A stretch of 64,000 nt of DNA from assembly GCA_038502055.1 (NCBI GenBank), contig JAXRKN010000032.1:744001-808000 (forward strand). The letters are read 5' to 3'. Origin of the DNA: Tanytarsus gracilentus. Lineage: Eukaryota > Arthropoda > Insecta > Diptera > Chironomidae. Below, one piece after another: positions 47,179-59,601 of this stretch; the first letter of the stretch is position 1; each line of letters begins with the position of its first letter. The notes beneath the pieces were generated by a model, which saw only the letters and a list, made by a program, of their open reading frames with translations, was not told where the DNA came from and searched no databases. The translations under genes and the position numbers were made by a program.

Positions 47179-50100
47179 CACTTCCGAAAGTATGCGACTC
47201 CTTTTTTGTCTTTTAACTGTAGCTATCTAGTTTTAAAAGTAAAAATAAAATACTTTATATCCTCAAAGTATCTAATTAAGCACAATTTTAATGTTTTAAA
47301 AGGTTGGAGCTCGCGTTAGGTACTTCTTTTCTGAATGTTGTCTTTACTTCTGATGTACATATGCTCTCTCTCTCATTCGTTTGTTAAAAAAATTGAGAGC
47401 GAGAGAAAAAAGAGAGCGAAAGAGAGATAAATTTGGGTGTAGAAGTTTTGGAAGCATGCTTAAGGAGCTTAAAATTGCAGGTAGAAAAAAATTTGAGAAC
47501 TCTAGCGCATTGAAAATGGAACTTAATCGTAAAGCGTTTTAAATAAAAAAAAATATGCAGAAATAAAAAATCTTAAAAATCTCACATTTAAAAACCCGGT
47601 ACTTGTCGTGTTTAATATCTAGTGTGTTTCTATAATTCTGAACTTCCGGTTTCCTCAATCGATTTTTATTTCGCACACAGACAATTTAATATTTTTTTTT
47701 CCTTTCCTTCGAACTTCTTCTGTGCTCACCGACCGCTCAAATCACACTGAGCTCGTTTCTGCTGTACACAAGCTGCTTCGGGTTTTTAGTGATTATGTGA
47801 TGATGATGCATGGACGCGCTTGTATTTGAGTTTTTTCTTTCTTCATTTACCGAGCTGAATTGGTGGAACACACATTTTTTTATATATATTTTTGGCACAC
47901 TGATTTTGACGAGAAATTCCAGAATAAATGAAATCAAACCGAAAAAAATCACTATACGGCGGTGATGAAAAATAAATAAGTTGCCTTGAACCTCCTACAA
48001 ACACGCTGTGCCATCAAAATAATTTAACTATGTGAGGGCGGTTATCAAAAAAATCGACAAATTTAAAATCTTTAAAATAACTTTTGCTAGGAAGAGGGAA
48101 GAAATTTGGGAAATGTCTCAAATTATTTCTCATTTATAGTGGCATGTTTCTTTTAAAAATACATTCTTAATGTGCTTACAAAGAATCGCCCATAATTGAG
48201 CAGATGGGCGAAAGTTACATATATTTCGTAAAAGCTGAGACTTCAATTTCCCTTTTCTTGTCCTCTCTACACCATTCATTCACTCGCAATTGTGTGAGGT
48301 GACTCGATTTCATCAAGTTATAGAGCTCTCTCAGCCATATGCATGCATTACAACGACGGCGACGTTGAATTTCACGAGAACCTGATAATTTGTTCGCAAC
48401 GAAAATCGACCACCAACACAACACATATTCTACTTATATTCAATACATTTTCATATGACACCGCAGCTAATTTTTCGATGGCTCCATCTTAATTTTTGTA
48501 AAGAAAAATTGAAGGTTATCAAAATGAAACTAAATTTTCCAAAAATCACTAAAATCCATGAAAAATAGCGAGACATGTATATTGATATCATCGAACACAT
48601 ATGCGGGGTCGAAATGCTAGGCTTAAGTGTCGCTGAAATTCAATATACATCCGACAAACACACTTCTATTGCGACTAGACGCTATATGTAGTTTGAATAC
48701 TTTGAAAAATTCCCTTATTTTTCATTAAATTCTTACAAATGCAAATGTCATCATAGATAGGAAGAAAAGAGTAAAGAGGTAGAGCCGGGAGTCCATCGAT
48801 AAATTTATCGTTCGTTTTGAAGAGATTAAACTAGAGTGTCAGTTGTGCGATGACGATGTCGATTCGTTTGTGTTGGTGGGACTACAAACGACGAGCGAAA
48901 AAATATGTCGGGCCATTTTTGTCACTAACAATCGAGCCACCACTGCTCGCTGCTGCTCGAGTGGAAATTTCAAAATGATTCACAAGGCTATGGGTATAAG
49001 CAGGATGGAAGAGCTAAAGAAAGAGATAGAGCACGATATTTGGACGTTTCCACGAAAACGGGATGAGATGACGAAGATATTGTGTGTGGCTGATGCACAC
49101 ATTTTGAGCAGACTGTACTTTTGCCATCTTCAATATGCCTTCTTATTTTTGCCTCATCTCTCTATCGCCGCACATTCCCAATCGTTGTTCTTCTTTTTTT
49201 TGTACAAAAAAGCCCTCATCAGCGCTCACTCACTATATATAATTGGCTTCCCAACACATGTATGCAATACGTCTCGAGAAGAATCATTTTGCTCGCTCGC
49301 TTCTTGGCTGTGTATTCGCAGCGCAGTAAGAGGAGAAGCAAGTTTTTGAAGAGAAGAAGAAAAAAAGAAATAACAATCTATACTGACCAGCAATTCGAGA
49401 ATGATGAGAAAAGAAAGGATAACAACCACGACTTTGAGCGGATGGTCGGATGAAATTTCATTGCAAACACACATTTTTGAGTTCAATAACTTTTTCTCAT
49501 TTTTAGCCCTTTTAAGAAATGAAAAAATATGTTTAGCCAAATATTTTTTAAACTGACAAAAAAAAGTGCATTCGCATTCAAAATCAACAGGTTTAATTAT
49601 TGTAGCAGCTACTGATTAATGAAGTAAGAAATAGTTGAAAAAAATTCATTTGTAATTTTGATTTCAATCTCTTCGATCTATTTTTACGCATTATATCTGC
49701 TCTAAGTAGAGACCACAGAAGCTATGCGAATGCGAGCATAAAAATTACACCTGGTCAAGGTGTCTTTCTCTTAAAATTTACACATATTTATGATGACACG
49801 CTTTAGTGTAAAATACTTTGGTATTTGTTATCACACCGGGATTTTTTTTGATAAGAATGGGATTTTATGACCAATGTTTCAAACGAAATAAAATTTAGTC
49901 AATCAGCAACGATCACTGAAGAAGGAAAGTGAGTTTTATTTTCAATATTTTTTGTATAATCTGGTCGACCTTAAGGAAATAATCAACGCTTCACGTCTAA
50001 AGTCAATGGTTCGCGATGAAAGAAAAAATGTGTATATTCTTATGACTCATAAAAACAGGAGGGAAAGTTGTCGAGTAGTAAAAAATCCTCTCATTTAAAA

Positions 50101-52944
50101 CTTTTTCCTCGGTCTTCTTCTTTATCACACTTATGTCATTTCCTATGTGACTTCGCTCGCACATGCTCAGTGGGAAAATGAGAGAAAGAGAAACCGAAAA
50201 AGTTAACAAATAAAATTGGGAGACGAAGAGAGTTTACGAGAGTCAAGTGAGAGAGAAAAAAATGATAAGAAGAATGAAAATCTTCAATGAATAAAAACAT
50301 TTTTAAACGCGATATTTGTTTACGTTTTTTTCCTCACATTTTGCATCTTCTCTATCTATATATTATATACACTCTCTGAACATAAGCACATGTGGTTTTT
50401 GTTTTGATCTCTCGCAACAAAACATTTTCTACAACGTGATTTTTCAAATTTATCAACTGAACAAAATGATACCTTTCATGACCCAGTGAATCGATATTTC
50501 TTCTATTGAGGTATTGTGTCTCATTTGAAGTGTGACGACGACGTAGGAAGAAGAAAATGAGGAAGCGCTCTTCAAGCAAAATTGCCTCTTGCTGGTGATA
50601 AACACAGCGCAGAAGCATCACCAAAAATATATCCTACGACTCACTGTGCTGCCTGCCTCGCAGCACAAAAAAAGAGAGCACTAACTTTTCTTCATCTCCA
50701 ACGAAGCACCCCTCCCCTTATATTCAATTTCATCCCATTCTAGAAAGAAGCAATCCTTAGCCATAAAATTCCTTTTACTATACACACGCAGCTATAGCAG
50801 CAGCAGAAGAGGGAGCTAAAAGAATCATAAACGTTTTTCTTTCACCTCCTCCGCGCGTCTCTCGAATTTCTATGTGATTTTGTTCAACAACTGTAGAGAG
50901 AAAGAGAGCTCAAACCACAGCATCGTATATACTTTTCGATGATGCTATCCCATCCGTATGCTGCTTTGCTGTTCGAGAGTACATTTTCTTATCGCTTAGG
51001 CTTGATGTGTTTTTTTATATCTTTGCGGGAATGATGAGTAGGCACAGATGAAAATGGTAACAAAATGAGGAGGAAATTGTAGCTCGTACTTTTCTCGCTC
51101 TCAATCTCCACCCATCACAACCGTTGACGACCCTTGAATTCATCTTGATTTTGTTTTATTTTAACTTGATTTTTTTCCCAGCAAAAATTTCATAAAACTC
51201 TGATGCATCATGATGCTATTTTTAAATAATAACTATAACTATATTTTGTGAGTACCTGCTATTGATGCTAGTACAATTATCGATTTTTTCTTCTTGGTAA
51301 CTTCTTGAATCGTAAAAATAAGGAGTATTTTGCCCCTTTTATTTGCATCATCATCTCGAGAAATGTGAATTGGAGATTTTTATGTCTCAGCCCAAGAATA
51401 TTATCGAACATAATATGCCACGGATAAATAAATCATGGATAGTTTATAAACTTTTTCGGGGGTCGCTAAGCAACACTTTATGTCTTGAGACATTGATAGA
51501 TTATATGGTGCACTCCTTCCTCTTTTGGCAACAAATAATCTTGGTCATATCAGAAAATTAGATTTGCCTGTACGTAGGCGAAAAAAAGGCAATTAATGGG
51601 TGGGAATGAGGTGAGATAAGGACACACGGGAGCAAATTGTTGACGATTGTGTATCATCCTGGCTTTTTATGAACTATAATTTACACAAGTAGATGCGTGA
51701 AGAGAAAATCAAAATGTTTAAAATTAGGATAAATTTGCAACAGGCTGAAAAAATATTTTTGAAAGCTTTATATTTTCCTGAGTAGTCTGATCAAGTTAAA
51801 GTGTTGGTACATTGACATAGCGTCAATTGAGGAGATTTTGCACACCACTACCAACGAGATATCGCAAATGAATCGGATAAATTTTAGATCCGATTGACGG
51901 TACAAAATTGTGTGAAATGGGTGAGCAAGCAATGTGTTCAGTGAACAGAACTTCTCTTCTCCGTCGTCATAATCATCATCACTGTGAATTTTCGGGGACT
52001 GCTGTATGGCTTGTTGTCGAGCTGAGCTAGCGACCGTGTATATATACATTTAATGGGAATGAATCGAATCGTCGAGGGTGGTAGTGGTATAAAAAAATAT
52101 TATGGAAACGGCCTCAAGAGAGTGAGAGTGAATGAGAGATAGTGACAGAAACAAAAGCGTGGAGGGTTTGGAAAATCAATAAAACCCGAATGGCATTTGA
52201 TGACTGGCCTGGAAATTGGACAATAAATTAACCATTTCACTGTGTCTGCTGCGAGCCGAAAATTGTTTGCAATTGCAGTATGCGCGAAATTGCAATTTCT
52301 CTACGTATGCAAACGATAATGTGAACGATATGCGTGTGTTGATGATGTCGCAGTGATTAATGGTGATATGTACATAGTGTGAGATAATCTCTTTCTCTCT
52401 CTCTTATTATCTAGTATCTTCAAAGGATTATAATTTGGGGTTGAACTCTTCAAGGAGTGGGTGGTAAGGTGGTTGTCATAAATCTCAATAGGCAGGTGCA
52501 ATAAGACCCCATCCTCACCGCAGAAGCAAACAATGGCGATCAATATGTGTAACCACCACTACCCACCCACCCTTCACCCTCTCGCATTGCTTGAGAGAAA
52601 TGTCCCAATTTAATTACAATAATTTCATTTCTGAATGCCTCATTACATTTCTCACATAAACGCACGCACACACACTCATAATATAGTTATACTTATTAGT
52701 TGTCTCGCGATATCAAAGACAAATCTGCTAGGTGATATAATTACTTTTATCACAAACATTTTGCGTTTTTTAAACGTGATGCAGGAAACCACAGAAATAT
52801 TTAAAGAAGAAGAGAAAAAGAGAGAGAAGTCGAGAACCATCTGCCAATCGGTATCACATCTTTTTACCTGACCAGAATGGAATTCTCTTCTTTTACCTTT
52901 TATTTTGCTCGCTCCAACGATGAAGGAAGAAGAATATAACTCAC
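47179..52944. other. Long noncoding region upstream of the zinc-finger gene
   Basis: No conserved exon found. Around 47360-47430, CTCTCTCTCTC and GAGAGCGAGAG tracts face each other; such GA/CT runs are typical GAGA-factor sites near insect promoters. Similar tracts recur at about 50170-50260, 50890, 52390 and 53170. If the candidate exon at 52945-52977 belongs to the zinc-finger gene, most of this stretch is its first intron. Confidence 0.45.
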
Positions 52945-52977
52945 CAATACAGGCTTCTTGAATTTCGCCGATTCCAT
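52945..52977 (-). CDS. Candidate alternative first coding exon
   Basis: A 33-nt minus-strand frame, MESAKFKKPVL, ends at TTG|GTGAGT, a near-consensus donor in phase 0. The nearest downstream phase-0 acceptor with clear coding sequence on this strand is zinc-finger exon 2 (45676). Joining them would replace the first half of the ZAD. It could equally be chance or belong to an unseen gene. Confidence 0.3.
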
Positions 52978-53480
52978 CTTTGCAATTGACCTCTTTTTGT
53001 CACACAAATTATTATCTCACTCAAACAGTTTATTATTTCATTAATTTATTCACTTTAATCCTTTTTCCTCAAATTTTCATTTCCATTAATTTCTCGCAAT
53101 GTAAATTGCACAATATTTCAATCTATATAATAATTGATTGACGAAAGGAGAGGAAAAGATGATATATATAGAGAGAGAGCGAATGAGAGATACCGCGTAA
53201 TACAGAGGGATAAAAATGATTTCACATCTTCACCGTTCAACGGATGAACTGAAAATGAAATCAGCCACAAGCTGCCGATGTGCGAAGAGGGATTTCGGGG
53301 CACAAGGAAGGGAAGAGAAGAGATATAAACTCAACGAAGAGATGGATTGAGTTGCGAAAAAAATTCACTTTATAGTACATCACGCGTCGTGTACTCAAAA
53401 ATTAAACGTTGTTGCTTTTTTGATTTTCCTTCCAAGAAAATTATTAAACTTTTCTAAATACTAAATAATAATAAGTGCAA
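52978..53480. other. Spacer before the tRNA-like fragment
   Basis: AT-rich sequence containing a (TA)n/(GA)n tract near 53161-53190. No gene seen. Confidence 0.5.
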
Positions 53481-53526
53481 TCCGACGCGATATCGGGTGG
53501 CCCAGGTTCGATTCCTGGCAGAGACA
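53481..53526 (+). repeat. tRNA-like 3' fragment
   Basis: Contains a perfect TPsiC arm: CCAGG, loop TTCGATT, CCTGG (53502-53518), with the B-box GGTTCGATTCC. It is preceded by a 5-bp stem with a 7-nt loop (53481-53497) in the place of an anticodon arm. No matching D arm or 5' acceptor strand is present, and the loop lacks T at position 33. This is a tRNA-derived fragment, not a functional gene. Confidence 0.55.
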
Positions 53527-53678
53527 CTATGCGAGATTTGATTTTTTGCTTTATTCTTGAAAAATGTTTAGTAAATAATAATATACATAGAATTCAAGTG
53601 AAACACTGTAGATGTGTGTGCTTAAAATGTCGCTTTTAAAAATCTTGTTCTGTTGAGAGATTATTGAGACTGCTCGCA

Positions 53679-53715
53679 TATAAAAGCAAGGCATGCGACA
53701 ATTAGTCGCTTCAGT
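53679..53715 (+). promoter_or_regulatory. TATA/initiator core promoter of the regucalcin gene
   Basis: TATAAAAG at 53679-53686 is followed by an arthropod-type initiator TCAGT at 53711-53715. The spacing from the TATA start to the initiator A is 34 bp, close to the usual 30-31. The start codon of the signal-peptide exon lies 50 bp downstream. This points to a strongly regulated gene rather than a housekeeping one. Confidence 0.7.
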
Positions 53716-53762
53716 AGAAAATTAGCAATTAAACAGTAAAGTAACGTTTGCGGACAGAAAAA

Positions 53763-54932
53763 ATGAACCGAAATATTTTATTGACGGCAGTGTTCTTGAT
53801 CAATGTGTATTTCATTGTAAGTTTCACGCATAACTGATTATTATGCAACTTAAATTTTAAATTTAATTTAGTTTGATTTTATTCTTCGAATCATGTGCAT
53901 GCCATTAATATGTTGCTTTTTTTGTTGTTGCAAAAAGATGTCACAGGAAATAAAAGTGGAGGAAATTACCAATGTGGGTCAACGTTGTGTTCTGGGCGAG
54001 GGACCTCACTGGGATGCTAAATCCAAAAGTCTCTATTATGTCGATATTTTAGCTCCCGCAATTTTTCGATACAACTCAAAAAATGGAGAAATATATAGGG
54101 CTAAAATTAAAGATAATGATGAACCCATAGGCTTTATCATTCCAGTCGAAGAAAGAGATGATGAATTTGTTATTGGAGCTGGTAGAGAAGTGTTACTGAT
54201 TCGTTGGGACGGAAGATCAGCTAATTCAACTGTATTGCGTGTTTTGTGCGAGGTCGACAAGTTTAAATCAGCGAACCGCATTAATGATGGAAAGTGTGAC
54301 CCTCACGGGAGACTTTTCTTTGGAACAATGGGCGATGAAAATAGTGATTTAAAGGCGAATCCGACCGGAAGTCTTTATCACTTAACTCAAGATGGTGCTG
54401 ACAACTTGAAAAGTTCAATTGGAATCGGTAATGGCTTAACCTGGAATGAGGAACTGGGAAAGTTCTACTACATTGATTCCGTCACGCAAGACATAAAAAT
54501 TTTTGATTACAATTCAGCTACTGGGAAAATAGGTAATTGTGCCACTATTTGCGCAAATAAATTTAAAATAGGGTTAAATTGAAAATAATTTTTGTAGCAA
54601 ACGAGTCAGTGCTTTATGACTTCAAGAGTCTATTTGGCGACAGTATATTTCCCGATGGGATGACTATTGACTCATCAGGACGTCTGTACGTGGCCAGCTG
54701 GGGTGGCTCTAAAGTTTTCGTAGTTGATCCTGAACAGAAAAAAATTGTTCAAGAAATTGAGATGGGAACTGGCCAAGTGACTTCCGTTGCATTTGGAGGA
54801 GAGAAATTAGATATTTTATATGTTACAACAGCTGGAAAACCAGCACCAAAACCAGCACCGGCTGGAGGACTTTTCAGAATTACTGGACTAAAAGCAAATG
54901 GTCTTCCAATGAACAATTTTAAATTTTATTAA
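53763..54932 (+). CDS. regucalcin: Regucalcin/SMP-30 family protein with signal-peptide exon
   Basis: SMP-30 proteins are six-bladed beta-propellers that bind a divalent metal and have gluconolactonase activity. Three coding exons (53763-53816, 53938-54532, 54598-54932) give 327 residues. Exon 1 encodes a hydrophobic signal peptide, MNRNILLTAVFLINVYFI. Exon 2 starts exactly with an in-frame ATG (MSQEIKVEEI), so a 309-residue cytosolic form is possible from a different transcript. Metal and substrate residues are present: Glu in LGEGPHWD, Arg and Asn in RINDGKCDPHGR, Asn in IGNGLTWN and Asp in FPDGMTID. An AATAAA at 54959 follows the stop. The gene converges on the nucleotidyltransferase gene with about 115 bp between stops. 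Confidence 0.92.
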
Positions 54933-55047
54933 CTTTTTAAATCAACACAAATTACACAAATAAAATTGATATTTTTTTAGAAAATAATCTTTATTTTGCT
55001 TTAAAAAGTTTCAGCGCCGAAAAATCACAAACGGTTTAAGTACACTT

Positions 55048-56712
55048 TTAAAATTTTGCATTCAATAAGAGCTCATGGGTCGATCGGAAGGAGCTGATAA
55101 TTTTGCACATTTTCTGCTCTTGGACGCCCTTCGAAACATTGTGCGTTAAATCAAATGGATCTTGAATAACCATGGGTTTGTGATTGGAGAATAAATCTTC
55201 AACTTCGTCTGCTTCGTCAATATCAATTTTTGACATGTAAAGGGCGAACGCTTTAAAAACAGGTGGAAGTTGATTTTCGCGTCCATGATCAAAGAAATGT
55301 TTAGGAATGCGTGTTCCGGTGAGGATACAAATCACATAGTTGTTGTAATCAAAGTCAAAGCCATAGAACTTAAAGAATCCAATGAGGTACTTCTTGAAGT
55401 CAGTTCCGAGAGGCATTCGAAGCTAATCAAAAAGTTAATTTATTGAATATCTTTTAATTGAGATTTATTGTTTAAAATGTTACCTGAGGCAGTGGTATCT
55501 GTGCAAAATTAGCATTCCAACCATCGATCAAAACTTCGCTGGTAGCGTCTTGAAGATGTTTGACCGGTGGCAAGAGAGTTTCTTGTTGAAGATAGAAAAT
55601 CGTTAGAAGAGTTAGGATGTAACTGTTGACTCCGAGTTGCAATTGTTTAGCCCAATACTTTAAGAAAATGACGATTTGCTTGCATATCGGTTGGAGCTCG
55701 ATGAAGTAACTAATCAAATTAGTGTTACAAGTGCTTAGACCATTTGAAAAACTAAGATCACAATCGACATTCTCTGACTGACAGAATGCACGGAGAATAG
55801 GAGTCCGAGCGTGAACTGAAAAAATAAAAAGATTTAAATGATTGCGTTTAAAAAAAATTTTAAAACTTTACCAACGGGCTCAAAATTATTCCAGAGCTGA
55901 GGATTATTTGCGAGAATTCGTTGGACTTGATAGATTGCATCTTTCATTTTTCGCTTTGAGAGTCTTCGGTAGAAACAATTTTCGGTGTCAATAAATATAT
56001 CCAAGTCACTTCCAGGACGCCCGAGACCATTAACAACACTGCCGAATGCATATGCCTCAACAAGTGGATATCGAATCTGAAGCTGCTTCTTGATTAAAAG
56101 ACAAATACGTTTATGCTGACCGCTCGTTTTCAATAAATTTCCTTCACGAACCAATGAGCTTGTGAACACAGTAATGTCTCTGGTCGAGAGAAATTCGCGC
56201 ATTTTCTTCGGTAGGCCGTCTCTAACGCCAACTTCTTTGAGCATTGCAGGAAGTGAATTAATTCGCTCCTTTTTCTTTTCAAATGGCTTGATAGCAGTTA
56301 CACTTTGAGCATTGGACGCTGACGAAAGTCCTTTGGCATAGTTCTTCAAGTGTTTCAAGTGAGAATCACTAAGAAAATGAGCACGAAGGGTGACTCCGGA
56401 AGCCTTAACGTTCTTATTACAGGCACTGCAAAAGTACATTCGGTGGGCTTGAAACACAGAATTCTCGACAGATGGAATGAGATCGTTGATATTCCTGTTT
56501 TCACAATCATCCTCAATTATTGCACTTTCCAAGAAATTTCCAACCGTATCGACTAGCTCTAGGAGCATTGTTGCCAAGCTCTTATCGATCTTATTTGACA
56601 TTTTTTTATGTTGCTGGAGACGACGAGCAAAGAGAAATGTCTCGAGAGATGTCAAAAAAAGTCCATCACTTTCCTCCTCTTCTCCTTGATTTCCGTTGTT
56701 TGTTGCATTCAT
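55048..56712 (-). CDS. Non-canonical nucleotidyltransferase (TUT1/poly(A) polymerase type)
   Basis: Adds non-templated nucleotides (U or A) to RNA 3' ends. Three coding exons (55872-56712, 55484-55815, 55048-55422) give 515 residues. After an acidic N-terminus comes a single C2H2/U1-type zinc finger, FCSACNKNV with HFLSDSHLKH, as in TUT1. The catalytic core follows: FGSVVNGLGRPGSDLDIFID carries the G-S motif and two catalytic Asp residues, and ENVDCDLSFSNG carries the third. A helical central domain (VIFLKYWAKQLQLG) and a PAP-associated region (LIGFFKFYGFDFDYNNYV) complete it. The catalytic triad is intact, so an active enzyme is likely. The base preference cannot be read from sequence with confidence. 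The start is 331 bp from the divergent CSN5 start. Confidence 0.87.
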
Positions 56713-57043
56713 CTTTCTTGAAATTAACAGAATTAATTATCGTAAACCTTTTTATGCGAGTCTTTACTAACCCTCAATTTAACTAAAAGTCGCGCTTTTA
56801 CGATAATTGTCCTAAATTCTAAATATTCTTTTGGTTTGTTTACGTATTTTTTGTTACATTTGGGAACATTCGAAAATTGCGAAACTAAATAAATTTTTCT
56901 TCTGAATTTTCGCTAACAAAATTTGAATGACGTTATTTGCAATTTGTCCCTCTTCGAAAAATTTTTGCAATTAAATTTCGAAAAAATAAACTTTGCAAAA
57001 GTTCTTAATTAAAACGAAAGTAAGCTGAAAATAGAGTCAAAAA
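56713..57043. promoter_or_regulatory. Divergent promoter region, nucleotidyltransferase and CSN5
   Basis: 331 bp separate the two start codons on opposite strands, so both promoters and 5' UTRs lie here. No TATA box at a convincing position; consistent with two housekeeping genes. Confidence 0.6.
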
Positions 57044-58096
57044 ATGGATGCTGAGATGGCCAAAAAGTCATGGGAGTTGGAGAACAACATTTCAACTGCC
57101 GACGAGATCTATAAATACGATGGTGCAATGCAAACTCAAATTCAATCAAGTCGTCCGTGGGAGAAAGATCCCTATTACTTTAAAACCGTGAAAATCTCAG
57201 CACTAGCATTGCTAAAGATGGTTATGCATGCCCGATCAGGCGGAACAATTGAAATCATGGGCCTTCTTTTGGGAAAAGTTGACGGAAACAATATGCTGAT
57301 CATGGACGCTTTTGCACTTCCCGTTGAAGGAACAGAGACTCGTGTAAACGCTCAATCACAAGCATACGAATACATGACTCAGTACATTGAATCGGCAAAG
57401 GAAGTTGGTCGATTAGAAAATGCAATTGGCTGGTATCATTCACATCCCGGCTATGGCTGTTGGCTCTCTGGTATTGACGTATCTACACAAATGTTGAATC
57501 AAAACTATCAAGAGCCATTTGTAGCTATCGTCATTGATCCCGTTCGTACCGTAAGACCTCAACTATTAAACCTCTCATAAATGAACTAAAATAAATTTTT
57601 ATAGGTGAGCTCGGGAAAGGTCAACTTGGGAGCTTTTCGCACTTATCCGAAGGGCTATAAGCCACCGAACGAAGAACCGTCAGAATATCAAACTATTCCG
57701 CTCAATAAAATTGAGGATTTCGGCGTTCATTGCAAGCAGTACTATCAACTGGAAGTCACTTACTTCAAGTCTTCTATGGATCGTAAGCTACTCGACTCAT
57801 TGTGGAACAAATATTGGGTGAATACTCTGGGATCTTCAGGTCTGTTGAGCAATGCCGAGTACACGACTGGCCAAATCGATGATTTATCCGAAAAGTTGGA
57901 ACAGAGCGAGTCAAGTTTGAGTCGTGGCTACTTCCTGGCAAACGGCAGCAGTGATAAGCAAACCGAGGATAAGTTGACAAAAGCAACACGTGATTGTTGT
58001 CGTACTTCAATCGAATTGATTCATGGTCTGATGTCACAAATTGCCAAGGATAAGCTTTTCAACTTATCAATCGGCGCTCAACAAGACAAAAAATAG
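57044..58096 (+). CDS. CSN5: CSN5, catalytic subunit of the COP9 signalosome
   Basis: CSN5 is the zinc metalloprotease that removes NEDD8 from cullins, thereby controlling cullin-RING ubiquitin ligases. Two coding exons (57044-57550, 57605-58096) give 332 residues, the normal length. The JAMM motif is complete: Glu in GTIEIMGLLLGK, then HSHPGYGCWLSGID carrying both zinc His residues and the Asp. The MPN domain is preceded by the typical MAKKSWELENN start and YKYDGAMQTQI. The C-terminal half (SSGKVNLGAFRTYPKGYKPP, WNKYWVNTL, KATRDCCRT) is almost identical to animal CSN5. AATAAA near 58124 is a probable poly(A) signal. AATF starts 161 bp downstream on the same strand. Confidence 0.97.
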
Positions 58097-58257
58097 AGAT
58101 TTACTTGAAAAAATTTTCATGCTTAATAAATAACGGTCATTTTGAAATTAAACAGTATTTTTTCGAACGTTATTTTTATTTCGAATTTCAGAGGGGTTTC
58201 ACTGTCATTTGTTTACATTCGAGCACGCATGTGAAAAATTATCAAAAAAATTAAACC

Positions 58258-59601
58258 ATGGCAAATCGTAAGAAAAAGCAATTGATCGCCGATCAAATCA
58301 ACGACACTCTAAAGCCAAAAGAATTGACCGAGGAAAATGATGAAATTGAGGCGAGATTCGAGGAATTTAATGAAAATATTGAAAACAATAATGAAGTAAG
58401 CAGAATTCGAAAGCAACAGGCAAAACAATTGAGTGAATTAGATAGCAGATATGAGGGTAAGGCTGTCAGTCGAAAGGAATTGGAGCTTGATAGCAACAAT
58501 GGTGACATTTTCGAAAGCGATGGCGAAACTGAAGAGAGTGATGAAGGAAGTGAATCTGAAAACTCTTCACAAGAAGATGATTTTGATGATTTCGACGCTA
58601 TGGACTTGTCTCAGTTCGATAAGTCTACCAAAATAGATGAAGTGGAGGGTGCAAAGTTAGTTAAAGAGACGTCTGAAGAAGTTCAGAAAGGTGTTTGCGT
58701 TCAGAATCAGCTTAAAATTTGGGAAAGACTCCTCGAGGTAAGAATCAAGGCACAAAAAATGCTAATTAATGCCAACAGTCTACCCGATTATGACACCTTT
58801 ATTACGCTAACCGAGCAAGATGACGATTCGCAGTTGCTCGATAAATGCGAAATTGCGTGTGATAATGTCCAAGGTCTTCTCGATAATCTTCTGGAGCTTC
58901 AAACGACACTGGTTGAAAAGTAATTGTGTTTATTTTTGTTTAAGAGTTGTTAATGATTTTAAAATTTTAGTTTCAACGAGTCAAAAGGTGTGCTAAAAGG
59001 TATCAAGAGGAAAACTGCCGAAAGCTCCTATGTCTTAAAACGTTCAAAGCTCGCCGAATATTCTGATCAGATTGAAGAAAACTATGAGGCATATAAGGCA
59101 TACGGAAATCAAGTCCTGCAAAAGTGGCACGATCGTACAAAAAGCCTGCGAGACTCTAAAAATTCGACAACGAACATGAGCATCCTTAACAAAATAGAGA
59201 ACGCTCTTGCGGGTAGAGGCGAGATGATAAGAAAAACTCGACTTTATCGGGGTGATTATGATATAGTTGGTGTTAAAAAGCCTCAACATGAAGGAACTGA
59301 GACAGAATTAGCAGAAATATTCGACGATTCAGATTTTTATCATCAGCTCCTCCGTGAACTCATCGAGTATAAAAGTAATGTGGGTGACAACCAGTCTGAA
59401 ATAACTCAAAAATTCATTGAACTGCAAAAGGTGCGAAGCAAAATGAAGAAGAAAGTGGAGACGCGTGCATCGAAAGGAAGGAAAATTCGCTACAATGTTC
59501 ATAACAAGCTCGTAAGTTTTATGCCGCCAAAGGATTTGAGTGAATGGACAGATGACGCTAGAACGGAACTATTCAATTCGCTATTCGGTGGAATCGAGTA
59601 A
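58258..59601 (+). CDS. AATF: AATF/Traube (Bfr2 family), ribosome-biogenesis factor
   Basis: AATF is a nucleolar protein required for early small-subunit pre-rRNA processing, and in animals it also binds transcription and apoptosis regulators. Two coding exons (58258-58919, 58971-59601) give 430 residues. The N-terminus is basic (MANRKKKQLIADQIN), followed by an acidic Ser-rich stretch around residues 80-125 (ESDGETEESDEGSESENSS). The AATF/Che-1 domain has QNQLKIWERLLEVRIKAQK. The C-terminal TRAUB domain carries DFYHQLLRELIEYK and SKGRKIRYNVHNKLVSFMPP, which are diagnostic. The TAA stop overlaps an AATAAA (59600-59605), so the transcript may have almost no 3' UTR, although other sites could be used. 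It converges with HNF4. Confidence 0.94.

Noticed and set aside
48843..49349. A 168-codon plus-strand open frame upstream of the zinc-finger gene
   Set aside because: It opens with TTG; the first ATG is much later. Composition is irregular, with no domain, splice context or paralogue, in a GA/CT-rich region.
53481..53526. Functional tRNA gene
   Set aside because: No D arm and no complementary 5' acceptor strand; the putative anticodon loop lacks T33.
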